Below, one piece after another: positions 24,468 through 32,813 of a DNA stretch of 64,000 nt (its first letter is position 1; each line of letters starts with the position of its first letter). This stretch comes from Proteiniclasticum sediminis. GTDB taxonomy: Bacteria; Bacillota; Clostridia; Clostridiales; Clostridiaceae. The translations under genes and the position numbers were made by a program. Where the stretch lies: positions 1-64,000 of the forward strand of contig NZ_JAGSCS010000011.1 of NCBI RefSeq assembly GCF_018128025.1, written 5' to 3'. The notes below the pieces were generated by a model that was not told where the DNA came from, did not search any database, and saw only the letters and a list, made by a program, of their open reading frames with translations.

Positions 24468-25237
24468 TGAAACTGAGCTTGGAAAATTTTCAGTGCGGCT
24501 ATGACCACTGGCAAACGAAAAAGATCAATTTGAATCTTTACCCGGGAGAGCTGGTGGCTTTAGTGGGGAAGAATGGATCGGGGAAAAGCACCTTCGTGAA
24601 AGGGATGATGGCGCTTCTTAAATCAGAAGGAAAGAAGTCTTTGGGAGATACGGATTTAAGCCGGAAAACCACGAGGGAAATGGCGAAGTATATCAGCTTT
24701 ATGCCGCAGACCTTTAAGGTGACCTATCCCATTTCGGTAGAGGAAATTATTCTCATGGGATTTAATCCGGATATGGGGATTTTCCAAAATTACAGTAAGA
24801 CGATGAAAAAAGAGGTTCGTCGTGAACTGGAGGAGTTTGGTCTTCTGGAGTATCTTCACCGAGACTTTACCACCTTGAGTGAAGGGGAAAAACAAAAGGT
24901 GAGATTGATTCGCTCCCTGATTCGTGAAACTCCTGTACTTCTTTTGGATGAGCCGGAGAGCACCCTCGATTTCATGGTTCGCCATGAAATGATGGAACTG
25001 GTCTTGGCGGAAACGAAAAAGCGAAATTGCATTTCCCTTCTTGTGATTCATGATCCGAACCTAGCCTTACGTTACGCCGATCGAATTCATTTATTTAAAG
25101 AGGGTCAGGTCGTGTCCACCATTGAGGTTCATCAGGAGACGAAAGCGTCCATGGAAGAAAAGATGAGACAAGTCTATGGGGATGTGGAACTGGTGGAGTT
25201 TTCGCCAGGAAGAGTATTCGTGGATAAGCAAAATTAG
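24464..25237 (+). CDS. ABC importer ATP-binding protein
   Basis: A 257-residue ATPase. Walker A GKNGSGKST is at 35-43, the Q-loop at SFMPQTF, the signature motif is LSEGEKQKVRL (LSGGQ variant) and Walker B is VLLLDEPESTLD, with His in LLVIHDPNLALRYADR. It pairs with the FecCD-type permease, whose stop codon it overlaps. With the binding lipoprotein it makes a complete type II importer. The downstream xanthine dehydrogenase genes begin 88 nt later on the same strand without an obvious terminator, so the importer and enzyme may share a transcript. Confidence 0.92.
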   Translation: MMKLSLENFQCGYDHWQTKKINLNLYPGELVALVGKNGSGKSTFVKGMMALLKSEGKKSLGDTDLSRKTTREMAKYISFMPQTFKVTYPISVEEIILMGFNPDMGIFQNYSKTMKKEVRRELEEFGLLEYLHRDFTTLSEGEKQKVRLIRSLIRETPVLLLDEPESTLDFMVRHEMMELVLAETKKRNCISLLVIHDPNLALRYADRIHLFKEGQVVSTIEVHQETKASMEEKMRQVYGDVELVEFSPGRVFVDKQN

Positions 25238-25325
25238 AATCAAAATAATAAGATGGGTTCGCGTTGTATAGCAGGGATGTTAACAAGCGGGATCGCTGAA
25301 AACGGGGAAGAAAGGAAGAAGAAAT

Positions 25326-26117
25326 ATGTTTACGACAAAAAATCATGTTATGGTGAAAAGTCTGGAGGAAGCCTATGATCTGATTCAAGAAAGAGGCAGT
25401 GTAATTTTAGGCGGAATCATGTGGCTTAAAATGGGAAATAGAAAGATTGAAAATGCCATTGATCTTTCTGCACTGTCGTTAAATCGGATTGAAGAAGATG
25501 AAAATTCCTTTATCATCGGAGCCATGACCACCTTAAGAGACATGGAAATCCATGAAGGTTTAAATCGTTATTTTGAGGGGTATCTGGCCAAGGCCGTTAA
25601 AGGGATCGTGGGCGTTCAGTTTCGCAACGGGGCAACCGTAGGAGGATCAGTGGCTTCTAAGCTGGGATTCTCCGATGTTATCACGTCTCTTCTTGCCTTA
25701 GACACGGAGCTGGAGTTTGTGCATGCAGGGCGGGTTCCATTAAAAGATTATCTCGAAATGAAGCCGATCAAAGATGTTTTAGCCCGGATTATCATCAAAA
25801 AGGATGGTCGAAAAGCGGCTTATGAAACCGTGAGAAAAAGCGCCACAGATTTTCCGATTCTTGCCAGTGCGGTTTCCTACAACAATGGCGTATGGTCTGT
25901 CGTCTTGGGGGGAAGGCCAGGGGCGCCGAAGAGAATGGATTTTGAGGCAGGACCTCAGCTTCTGGAACAAGAAATGGAAGAGATGCAGAGGAAGATGATG
26001 GAAGAAATGACCTTTGGGACGAATTACCTGGGAAGTCAGGAGTACCGAAGCATGCTGGCAAAAGTGCTCACGAAAAGAAATGTAGAGAAGATCTCAGGAG
26101 GGTATCATGGACATTAA
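25326..26117 (+). CDS. Xanthine dehydrogenase-type FAD-binding subunit
   Basis: A 263-residue subunit of the molybdopterin dehydrogenase FAD-binding family. VILGGIMWLKMGN near 26-38 and VQFRNGATVGGSVASKLGFSDVITSLLALD near 97-126 are the two FAD-contact regions; the C-terminal segment is the CO-dehydrogenase flavoprotein C-terminal type. It passes electrons from the iron-sulfur subunit to NAD or another acceptor. It overlaps the next gene by 11 nt and is the first of three structural genes of the enzyme. Confidence 0.92.
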   Translation: MFTTKNHVMVKSLEEAYDLIQERGSVILGGIMWLKMGNRKIENAIDLSALSLNRIEEDENSFIIGAMTTLRDMEIHEGLNRYFEGYLAKAVKGIVGVQFRNGATVGGSVASKLGFSDVITSLLALDTELEFVHAGRVPLKDYLEMKPIKDVLARIIIKKDGRKAAYETVRKSATDFPILASAVSYNNGVWSVVLGGRPGAPKRMDFEAGPQLLEQEMEEMQRKMMEEMTFGTNYLGSQEYRSMLAKVLTKRNVEKISGGYHGH

Positions 26118-26583
26118 AATGTGGATCAATGGAAAAGAAGTGAAAGGAGAGGTAGCACCCGAGACGCTTCTCATTGATTTTGTTCGATCGAAAGGGAGTT
26201 TCAGTGTAAAAAGAGGCTGTGAAACCTCCAACTGTGGATTATGCACCGTACTGCTGGAAGGCAAACCGGTCCTTTCCTGCTCTACCCTTGTGGCCCGAGC
26301 CCAGGGAAAACATGTGGTCACCCTGGAAGGGATTCAAAAGGAGGCTTTGGAAATCGGGCTGTTTGTCGCCGATGAGGGAGCGGAACAGTGCGGTTTTTGC
26401 AGCCCAGGGTTGATCATGAATATGTATGCCATGAAAAATGAACTGAAAAATCCCAGTGATGAAGAGATTAAGCATTATCTTGCGGGCAATCTTTGTCGTT
26501 GTACAGGCTACATGGGGCATATGAGAGCCATTCGCAAATATTTGGATGCCCACCAGGAGGTAAGCCATGAAGACCGTAAATAA
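26107..26583 (+). CDS. Xanthine dehydrogenase-type [2Fe-2S] subunit
   Basis: A 158-residue subunit with two [2Fe-2S] clusters. The plant-ferredoxin-like cluster uses C38, C43, C46 and C58 (CETSNCGLC...C); the helical domain cluster uses C95, C98, C130 and C132 (CGFC...CRCTGY). Length and cysteine spacing are exactly those of XdhC/CoxS-type subunits. Overlaps on both sides (11 and 17 nt) show a tightly coupled operon. Confidence 0.95.
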   Translation: MDIKMWINGKEVKGEVAPETLLIDFVRSKGSFSVKRGCETSNCGLCTVLLEGKPVLSCSTLVARAQGKHVVTLEGIQKEALEIGLFVADEGAEQCGFCSPGLIMNMYAMKNELKNPSDEEIKHYLAGNLCRCTGYMGHMRAIRKYLDAHQEVSHEDRK

Positions 26584-28867
26584 GAGTATACGCAAGAAAG
26601 ATGCGATTCCCCTGATCACGGGTAAACCGGTTTTTACGGATGATATTACACCGGAACATTTTCTGACCGTAAAGCTTCTGCGAAGTCCCCATGCCCATGC
26701 GAGAGTCCTCCATGTTTCGAAAGAAGAGGCCATGAAAGTCGAAGGCATCGAATGCATCTTAACCCATGAGGAAGCTCCAAAAACAAGATTTACCACAGCC
26801 GGACAGACTTATCCGGAATTTAGTCCCTATGACCGGCTTATTCTGGATCCTTTAATTCGCAGTGTGGGAGATCCGGTGGCCATTATCGCCGGATGGGATG
26901 AAAAAGCGGTTGTCGAAGCCATGGCGCTAATCAAAGTCGAATACGAAGTGCTTACTCCTTTACTTGATTTTAGAACTGCCATCGATAGTGACATTATCGT
27001 CCATCCCGAGGATGATTTTCGCGCGTTAGTGGATGTGGGCGCTGACCCTAAGCGAAATCTTTGTGCCACAAGTTCCATGGAAATTGGCGATGTGGAGAAA
27101 GAGCTGCAGGACTGTGCCTATGTGGTGAACGAGAAATATCACACCCTGGCCAATAGCCAGGCGATGATGGAGACTTTCAGAACCCACACCAGTTTAGACC
27201 CTTACGGAAGACTGGTGGTGACAACGTCCACGCAGGTTCCCTTCCATGTCCGAAGGATTCTGTCCACAGCGCTGGAGATTCCCAAATCGAAGGTTCGAGT
27301 CATTAAGCCCAGAATCGGGGGAGGATTTGGCGCCAAGCAGTCCATCGTCAGTGAAATCTATCCGGCTCTCGTGACCAAGGTGACGGGAAAACCCGCCAAA
27401 CTGATCTTTACCCGCGAAGAAAGCATGACTTGCGGACGGCCTCGCCATGAGAGTGAGATTACTGTTCGTCTCGGGGCTGATACGGACGGGAACATTAAAG
27501 TTATTCATATGCATTCGCTGTGGAATGCAGGGGCTTATGGAGACCATGGCCCCACTACGGTAGGGCTTTCCGGGCATAAAGCGATGACCATCTACAATAA
27601 AATCAAAGCCTCAAAGTTTGAATACGATGTGGTCTACACGAATACCATGGCCGGAGGAGCTTTTAGAGGATATGGGGCAACCCAAGGGTTCTTTGCGCTG
27701 GAATCCGCCGTGAATGAACTGGCAGCGAAGATGAATATGGATCCCACGGTGCTTCGAATGAAGAATATGCTGGATAAAACCCAGGTCGGGGACACTCTGC
27801 CCACATACTATAATGAAGTTCTCGGGAGCTGTCATCTGGACAATTGCCTCAAAAGAGCCAAAGAGATGATCGACTGGGATAATAAATACCCAGCAAGAGA
27901 TATGGGGGACAATAAGGTGCGGAGTGTAGGCTGCGCTGTCGCCATGCAGGGATCAGGAATTTCGAACGTGGATGTAGGCGCGGTGGAGATTCGGCTGAAT
28001 GATGATGGATTCTATACCCTTTTGATTGGAGCTACAGACATGGGGACGGGCTGCGATACCATCTTGGCCCAAATGGCCGCAGAATCCTTGGACTGCGACG
28101 TGGACAATATCGTGGTACATGGCGTGGACACGGATCTTTCGCCCTATGATACAGGATCCTATGCGTCCAGTACCACCTATATCACCGGCATGGCGGTGGT
28201 GAAGACCGCCGAGAAACTTCGGGATAAAATCCTTCAAGAAGGAGCTCGACTCTTGGATCTGCCAGTGGAAAACGTTGAGTTTGACGGAAAAAAAGTCTTT
28301 TCTCTGGAGCACAAAAAAGAAGTGACACTGCGGGACATTGGCAATAGTTCCCTGGTGGGAAGGAATCAGTACCTTACGGCCAGTGAGTCTCACTTTTCCC
28401 CCACCAGTCCTCCACCCTTCATGGCGGGTCTGGTGGAAATTGAAGTGGATAAGCAAACGGGGCAAATTGAACTGATTGACTATGTGGCCGTGGTGGACTG
28501 CGGTACCCCCATCAATCCAAACCTCGCCAGAATCCAGACGGAGGGAGGGATCGTCCAGGGGATCGGGATGGCTTTATACGAGGATGTGGTTCATGATACG
28601 AAGGGCAGACTCGTTCAGGACTCCTTCATGAAGTACAAGATTCCCTCTCGATTGGATGTGGGGAATATTCGTGTGGAGTTTGAGAGCAGTTATGAGCCGT
28701 CCGGACCTTTTGGCGCAAAATCCATTGGGGAAATTGTCATCAACACGCCTTCCCCCGCCATTGCAAACGCCGTGTATCATGCCACGAAAGTCAATGTGCG
28801 CAGTCTGCCCATCACCAGTGAAAAGGTCGCCATGGGGATGCTGGAAATTGCAGTAAATCCCTCCTAA
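26567..28867 (+). CDS. Xanthine dehydrogenase-type molybdopterin-binding subunit
   Basis: A 766-residue catalytic subunit. Family marks are RIGGGFGAKQSIVSE near 245, GAFRGYGATQGFFALESAVNEL near 365, MGTGCDTILAQMAAES for the molybdopterin site and GPFGAKSIGEIVINTPSPA near 709 with the catalytic Glu. It oxidises a purine or other N-heterocycle by hydroxylation. The GAFRGYGA form is common in clostridial enzymes that include selenium-dependent ones, but no selenium genes are present here. Xanthine is favoured by the permease 5 kb upstream; hypoxanthine, purine or nicotinate cannot be excluded. Confidence 0.93.
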   Translation: MKTVNKSIRKKDAIPLITGKPVFTDDITPEHFLTVKLLRSPHAHARVLHVSKEEAMKVEGIECILTHEEAPKTRFTTAGQTYPEFSPYDRLILDPLIRSVGDPVAIIAGWDEKAVVEAMALIKVEYEVLTPLLDFRTAIDSDIIVHPEDDFRALVDVGADPKRNLCATSSMEIGDVEKELQDCAYVVNEKYHTLANSQAMMETFRTHTSLDPYGRLVVTTSTQVPFHVRRILSTALEIPKSKVRVIKPRIGGGFGAKQSIVSEIYPALVTKVTGKPAKLIFTREESMTCGRPRHESEITVRLGADTDGNIKVIHMHSLWNAGAYGDHGPTTVGLSGHKAMTIYNKIKASKFEYDVVYTNTMAGGAFRGYGATQGFFALESAVNELAAKMNMDPTVLRMKNMLDKTQVGDTLPTYYNEVLGSCHLDNCLKRAKEMIDWDNKYPARDMGDNKVRSVGCAVAMQGSGISNVDVGAVEIRLNDDGFYTLLIGATDMGTGCDTILAQMAAESLDCDVDNIVVHGVDTDLSPYDTGSYASSTTYITGMAVVKTAEKLRDKILQEGARLLDLPVENVEFDGKKVFSLEHKKEVTLRDIGNSSLVGRNQYLTASESHFSPTSPPPFMAGLVEIEVDKQTGQIELIDYVAVVDCGTPINPNLARIQTEGGIVQGIGMALYEDVVHDTKGRLVQDSFMKYKIPSRLDVGNIRVEFESSYEPSGPFGAKSIGEIVINTPSPAIANAVYHATKVNVRSLPITSEKVAMGMLEIAVNPS

Positions 28868-28879
28868 AACAGAGTATGG

Positions 28880-28923
28880 AACACCCTGATATTGTAGACA
28901 CCATGTCTTACGATCGGGGTGTT
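28880..28923 (+). other. Intercistronic nested hairpin
   Basis: AACACCCTGAT (28880-28890) pairs with ATCGGGGTGTT (28913-28923), and AGACA-CCA-TGTCT forms an inner stem. There is no T-run, so it is more likely an mRNA processing or stability element between the dehydrogenase and maturation genes than a terminator. Confidence 0.5.
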
Positions 28924-28960
28924 AACGATATAAAGGGAAGACCTAGGGGAGGAACAGACC

Positions 28961-29491
28961 ATGCTGATGATGGTGACCGGTTTGCCCGGTACGGGGAAAT
29001 CCACATTGTGCCAAAGAATCTTGAATGCTTTAGGCTGGAAAGCAGGCGGGTTTTGTACGATGCCTGTGATTCATGAGGGGAAAAGGATCGGGTTTGATCT
29101 GTTTCCCCTGGAAGAAGGGAAACGGACCCCTGCGGGTTTTCCCATGGCCAGGTTTAAAGAAAATGGAGAGCTCAAAATCGATCCGGATGCTTTTACCGTC
29201 ATGGGCGTAAAAGCCATCGAGCGAAGCCTGAAGGACAAGAGTGAGTGTATCCTCATGGATGAAATCGGAAGGTTTGAAAAAGACATTCCTGCCTTTTTAG
29301 ATGGCGTTTGGAATGCCATTGTGCAGAAAGAGATTCCTGTACTGGTGGTCTTAAAAAAGGAAAACCTTCCGTTTACTGGAAAAGTATGGAGCTTAGAAGA
29401 AGGCCTCCATGTGGACCTGGATCGGATGGGTCGAGAAGAGGCTTTCCAAATGGCTCTGGATTATTTTAAAAAGGAGGAAAAGAAGCGATGA
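28961..29491 (+). CDS. P-loop NTPase (THEP1-like) of the molybdenum hydroxylase cluster
   Basis: A 176-residue nucleoside-triphosphatase resembling the THEP1/NTPase_1 family. Walker A GLPGTGKST is at 7-15, the sequence GGFCTMPVIHEGKRIGFDLFPLEEGKR matches the family pattern of a substrate-facing loop, and CILMDEIGRFEKD is Walker B with the family-typical DEIG. GGGGAGGA precedes the ATG. It shares an ATGA overlap with the MocA-like gene. A role in maturation or insertion of the molybdenum cofactor is inferred from position only. Confidence 0.82.
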   Translation: MLMMVTGLPGTGKSTLCQRILNALGWKAGGFCTMPVIHEGKRIGFDLFPLEEGKRTPAGFPMARFKENGELKIDPDAFTVMGVKAIERSLKDKSECILMDEIGRFEKDIPAFLDGVWNAIVQKEIPVLVVLKKENLPFTGKVWSLEEGLHVDLDRMGREEAFQMALDYFKKEEKKR

Positions 29492-30081
29492 AGCGGTATT
29501 TGCGGATCATCGTCATGGCTTCGGGTTTTAGCAGTCGCTTTGGAGAAAACAAGCTCCTTGTGAAAATTGAGGGAAAACCGATGTTTCAGTATGTGCTGGA
29601 GAATGTCTCTGCGTTTCTTAAGAAATATCCCGAGAAAGGAACAGGGATCCTGGTTTCTTCCTATGATGAAATTCTCAACACAGGAAAACTTTTCGGGCTG
29701 AAGTGTGTAGAGAATAGGTGTCCAGAAAATGGACTGTCTGAGTCCATTAAGCTGGGTTTAGGGTTTCCGCTAGAGGGTGGGGAAGAAACAAGAGAGGCTG
29801 CAGTTTTCCTAACCGCGGACCAGCCCTGGCTGAAGCAGGATACGTTAGAGGAATTTCTACTCCAAGCCGTGGAGACGGAAGCGGGGTTTCTGTGTGCGAT
29901 AAACAACAAGATTACGGGGAATCCGGTGAGTTTTGACGAAAAGTATTATCCGGAATTACTCGAGCTACAGGGTGAGCAAGGCGGCAAAAAGGTCATGAAT
30001 AAATACCTGGAAGATGTTGCGTATATGGAGATCGATAAAAAAGAGCTTAAAGATGTGGATCAGCCTCAAGATCTGGAATAG
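29488..30081 (+). CDS. MocA-like molybdopterin nucleotidyltransferase
   Basis: A 197-residue NTP-transferase of the MobA/MocA family. IIVMASGFSSRFGENKLL at 8-25 corresponds to the family LAAGxSxRMGxxK nucleotide loop, and AAVFLTADQPWL near 108-119 to the metal-binding GDxP region; GNPVSFDEKYYPELLELQGEQGGKKVM is the family C-terminal pattern. MocA makes the cytosine dinucleotide form of the cofactor used by xanthine dehydrogenase-type enzymes, so it is the expected partner of the subunits encoded upstream. It ends the operon. Confidence 0.88.
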   Translation: MKRYLRIIVMASGFSSRFGENKLLVKIEGKPMFQYVLENVSAFLKKYPEKGTGILVSSYDEILNTGKLFGLKCVENRCPENGLSESIKLGLGFPLEGGEETREAAVFLTADQPWLKQDTLEEFLLQAVETEAGFLCAINNKITGNPVSFDEKYYPELLELQGEQGGKKVMNKYLEDVAYMEIDKKELKDVDQPQDLE

Positions 30082-30106
30082 ATGATTTGGGGATGCAAAT
30101 CACAAG

Positions 30107-30238
30107 ATGAGGTTTAAGATCGAGATTGTAAAATGGATTTCCAGGAAAAAGGGAAAGGGCAGTTTAGGGGTAACCCGGGAAGAGGAGCTGCTTTGTGCTG
30201 AGATTCCCCACAGCTTTTTGGGGAGATATCTTGAGTAA
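30107..30238 (+). CDS. Small hypothetical ORF after the MocA-like gene
   Basis: A 43-codon frame beginning MRFKIEIVKWISRKKG and ending in IPHSFLGRYLE. No good ribosome site is visible (GGGG lies about 14 nt upstream), and no family is recognised. It lies before the operon terminator and could be a relic or a non-coding tail. Confidence 0.25.
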   Translation: MRFKIEIVKWISRKKGKGSLGVTREEELLCAEIPHSFLGRYLE

Positions 30239-30248
30239 GACAGAAAAG

Positions 30249-30293
30249 CAACTCCTATTCATCGCTTTCCGAGCAATGAATAGGAGTTGTATT
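30249..30293. terminator. Terminator between the molybdenum operon and rlmH
   Basis: CAACTCCTATTCAT and ATGAATAGGAGTTG form a 14-bp perfect stem; the T-tail is weak on the plus strand (GTATTTGG). Confidence 0.65.
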
Positions 30294-30375
30294 TGGGAAG
30301 GATTTACATTAAAGATGCGGATATAGAGTAGAACACAAGCTGATTCATGACAATAGAGCGGTACAATTTACAACA

Positions 30376-30777
30376 TTACTTATGATAGGGTTCCCCATTG
30401 GTGATACGGAAAGAGCGGTAGATCTGTTCCAGAAGCGCCACAAGATGAAGGGGATCCTCGAGGGATATGGTGGTTAGGGAGAGGGAATCCTGGGCATCCG
30501 GGTACTTCATGTTCAAGATAAAGGTGATTTTGGAAACTCCCTGGGTGGCTAAAGAGTCCAGCTGCTGCGCAAAGGCCACGGAGTCCATCTGTCGGCCTTT
30601 CTGGCTGACGCGAATCATATACCCGGGAGAAGCCAGAGCGGCTTCCAGGTCGCTTTCCTTGACGGTTTCCAGGGAGAGGTTGCAGTACCTGCCCAGGCGT
30701 TTGGTGTATTCTTCCACGGCTTGCCGATAATATGCGGGAGAAGATGTATCTTTCATGAGGATTTTTAGGGTGAGCAT
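30376..30777 (-). CDS. rlmH: 23S rRNA pseudouridine-1915 N3-methyltransferase-like SPOUT protein
   Basis: A 133-residue SPOUT-fold methyltransferase. SKITFILNMKYPDAQ is the SAM-binding knot strand region, and the C-terminal YRSFRITNGEPYHK is the RlmH signature that contacts the ribosome decoding centre. Typical RlmH is near 155-160 residues, so this one is somewhat short, mostly in the middle, and the glycine-rich G.G loop before the C-terminus is not clear. GGAGGTG precedes the start. It stands alone, as is usual. Confidence 0.8.
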   Translation of the reverse strand: MLTLKILMKDTSSPAYYRQAVEEYTKRLGRYCNLSLETVKESDLEAALASPGYMIRVSQKGRQMDSVAFAQQLDSLATQGVSKITFILNMKYPDAQDSLSLTTISLEDPLHLVALLEQIYRSFRITNGEPYHK

Positions 30778-30906
30778 GGCGCACCTCCATTTGTGGTTTT
30801 TCTTTCCTCAATCATAGCATGAAGACATCCGGTTCTCGTAGCAAAGAACCGGGTATTTTTTATCGGTTCCGGCGAAGTGTTAAAAAATGCACTTAAAATA
30901 CAATTA

Positions 30907-30941
30907 TTGTTATTGAATTAACAAAGTGATCTTGGTATACT
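30907..30941 (+). promoter_or_regulatory. Promoter with Rex-type operator before the flavoprotein gene
   Basis: TTGAAT (30913-30918), 17-nt spacer, TATACT (30936-30941). TTGTTATTGAATTAACAA at 30907-30924 overlaps the -35 and matches the clostridial Rex consensus TTGTTAANNNNTTAACAA at all but one defined position. Confidence 0.7.
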
Positions 30942-30974
30942 CGTCAGGACAAAACAAATGGAGGAATCATAGGA

Positions 30975-32735
30975 ATGAAATTGATGAAGAAAATTATGGC
31001 AGGATCCCTCATGGCGCTTCTTGCCCTCAGTGCATTCGGCTGCGGAAAGAAAGCCGATGAAAAGCCAGCCGGATCCTTGTTCACCGCGGGAACCTACACG
31101 GCAGAAGCCGATGGCCATGGTGGAAAAATCAAGGCCACCATCACCGTCACCGCAGAGAAGATCACGGAAATCACCGTGGATGCTCCCGATGAGACCCAGG
31201 GGCTGGGCGATGAAGCGGCGAAAGCCATCGCTTCCATGATCCTCGAAAGCCAGGGGCTGGGTGTGGATGTGGTCACCGGAGCCACCAATTCCAGTAACGG
31301 AGCCATTAAGGCCATCACGCTGGCATTGGAAAAGGCCGGTGCAGACATCGAAGCCCTGAAGAAAGTGAAGTACGAGAAAGAAACCGTGAAGCAGGAAGAC
31401 CTGACCACTGACGTGGTGGTCATCGGCGCTGGTGGAGCGGGAATGGCTGCTGCAGTAGAAGCCGCCTCCGCAGGAAAATCTGTGGTCATTGTGGAAAAGA
31501 TGCCCATCGTGGGAGGAAACACCAATCGTGCCACGGGCGGTATCAATGCAGCAGAAACCAAGTATCAGGAAGCTGCCGGGATTAAAGATACCATCCAGAC
31601 CTTCTATGATGACACCATGAAGGGTGGAAAAAACCTCAATGATCCCCAGCTCCTTCGTATTCTTGTGGAAAACTCCGCCGAAGCTGTGGATTGGCTCAAT
31701 GATTTAGGGGCAGGACTCACTCGCGTGACCTTGTCCGGTGGAGCCACCAATCCCCGTATCCATACCCCAGAAGACGGATCCCCTGTGGGCCCTGTCGTCG
31801 TCAAGGTCCTTTCCCAGAAGCTGGAATCCCTGGGGGTAAAGATCCTCATGGAAACCACCGCCAAGACCATTCTCACCAAGGATGGCGCTGCAGTCGGCAT
31901 TGAAGCCGAAGATGCCAGCGGCAACAAATTTACCATCAGCGCCAAGGCGGTGATCATGGCTGCCGGCGGATTCGGCGCCAACAGCAAGATGGTGGAATCC
32001 TTCCGTCCTGACCTGGTGGGCTTCTCCACCACCAACCACGCCGGAGCCACCGGAGACGGCATCACCATGGCCCAGAGTGTGGGGGCAGATCTCACCGATA
32101 TCGACCAGATCCAGATTCATCCCACCACAGATCCTGAATCCGGATACATGTTCACCGAAGGTCTCCGCGGCGACGGAGCCATCCTGATCAACGCGGAGGG
32201 CAAAAGGTTCACGGACGAATTGCTCACCCGCGACGTGGTCTCCGCCAATATCCTGGCCCAGACCGATGGGATTGCTTACCTCGTCACCAACGCAGAGATG
32301 AAGGAAGAAAATGCATCTTTAGCCGGTTATGTGAAGAAAGGCTATGCTGTAGAGTGTGCCTCCGCGGCGGATATTGCCACTCTTCTCGGAACCGACGCCG
32401 CCACTGTGGAAGCCACACTGAAGACCTACGGGGAAGCGGTGAAGAGCGGAACGGATGCCGAGTTTGGAAGAACCCATCTGACCCAGACCCTGGAAAATGG
32501 ACCCTACTTTATCCTGAAGGTTACCCCCAGCATCCACCACACCATGGGTGGACTGAAGATTGATACCGAGGCCCGCGTCATTGGAACAGACGGCCAGGTG
32601 ATCAAGGGACTGTATGCTGCCGGTGAAGTCACCGGAGGTGTCCACGGCGGAAACCGCATCGGCGGAAACGCCGTCACCGACATCATCGTCTTTGGAAGAA
32701 TTGCCGGACAGACTGCAGCTGCTGACATGAAATAA
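30975..32735 (+). CDS. FMN/FAD fumarate-reductase-like lipoprotein (flavocytochrome-type)
   Basis: A 586-residue exported flavoprotein. The signal peptide ends in AFGC with Cys23 for lipidation. Residues about 38-120 are an FMN-binding domain with DVVTGATNSS at 98-107, where a Thr/Ser is the usual covalent FMN site. Residues 145-585 are the FAD-dependent fumarate reductase/succinate dehydrogenase family, with VVIGAGGAGMAAAVEAA at 148-164, NTNRATGGINAAETKYQ, the HTMGGLKID motif and GEVTGGVHGGNRIGGNA. No heme CxxCH motif. Such enzymes reduce fumarate, urocanate, methacrylate or other enoates outside the cell as electron sinks. A Rex-like operator overlaps the promoter, so expression should rise at high NADH. 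Confidence 0.9.
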   Translation: MKLMKKIMAGSLMALLALSAFGCGKKADEKPAGSLFTAGTYTAEADGHGGKIKATITVTAEKITEITVDAPDETQGLGDEAAKAIASMILESQGLGVDVVTGATNSSNGAIKAITLALEKAGADIEALKKVKYEKETVKQEDLTTDVVVIGAGGAGMAAAVEAASAGKSVVIVEKMPIVGGNTNRATGGINAAETKYQEAAGIKDTIQTFYDDTMKGGKNLNDPQLLRILVENSAEAVDWLNDLGAGLTRVTLSGGATNPRIHTPEDGSPVGPVVVKVLSQKLESLGVKILMETTAKTILTKDGAAVGIEAEDASGNKFTISAKAVIMAAGGFGANSKMVESFRPDLVGFSTTNHAGATGDGITMAQSVGADLTDIDQIQIHPTTDPESGYMFTEGLRGDGAILINAEGKRFTDELLTRDVVSANILAQTDGIAYLVTNAEMKEENASLAGYVKKGYAVECASAADIATLLGTDAATVEATLKTYGEAVKSGTDAEFGRTHLTQTLENGPYFILKVTPSIHHTMGGLKIDTEARVIGTDGQVIKGLYAAGEVTGGVHGGNRIGGNAVTDIIVFGRIAGQTAAADMK

Positions 32736-32746
32736 GAATGGACCCA

Positions 32747-32781
32747 AAAAGGACTTGAGCGTCATGCTCAAGTCCTTTTCC
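32747..32781. terminator. Bidirectional terminator
   Basis: AAAAGGACTTGAGC and GCTCAAGTCCTTTT form a 14-bp perfect stem with a 5-nt loop between convergent genes. Confidence 0.9.
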
Positions 32782-32813
32782 ATGGGGAGGATTCCATGTT
32801 GTCCCCTAACCGG

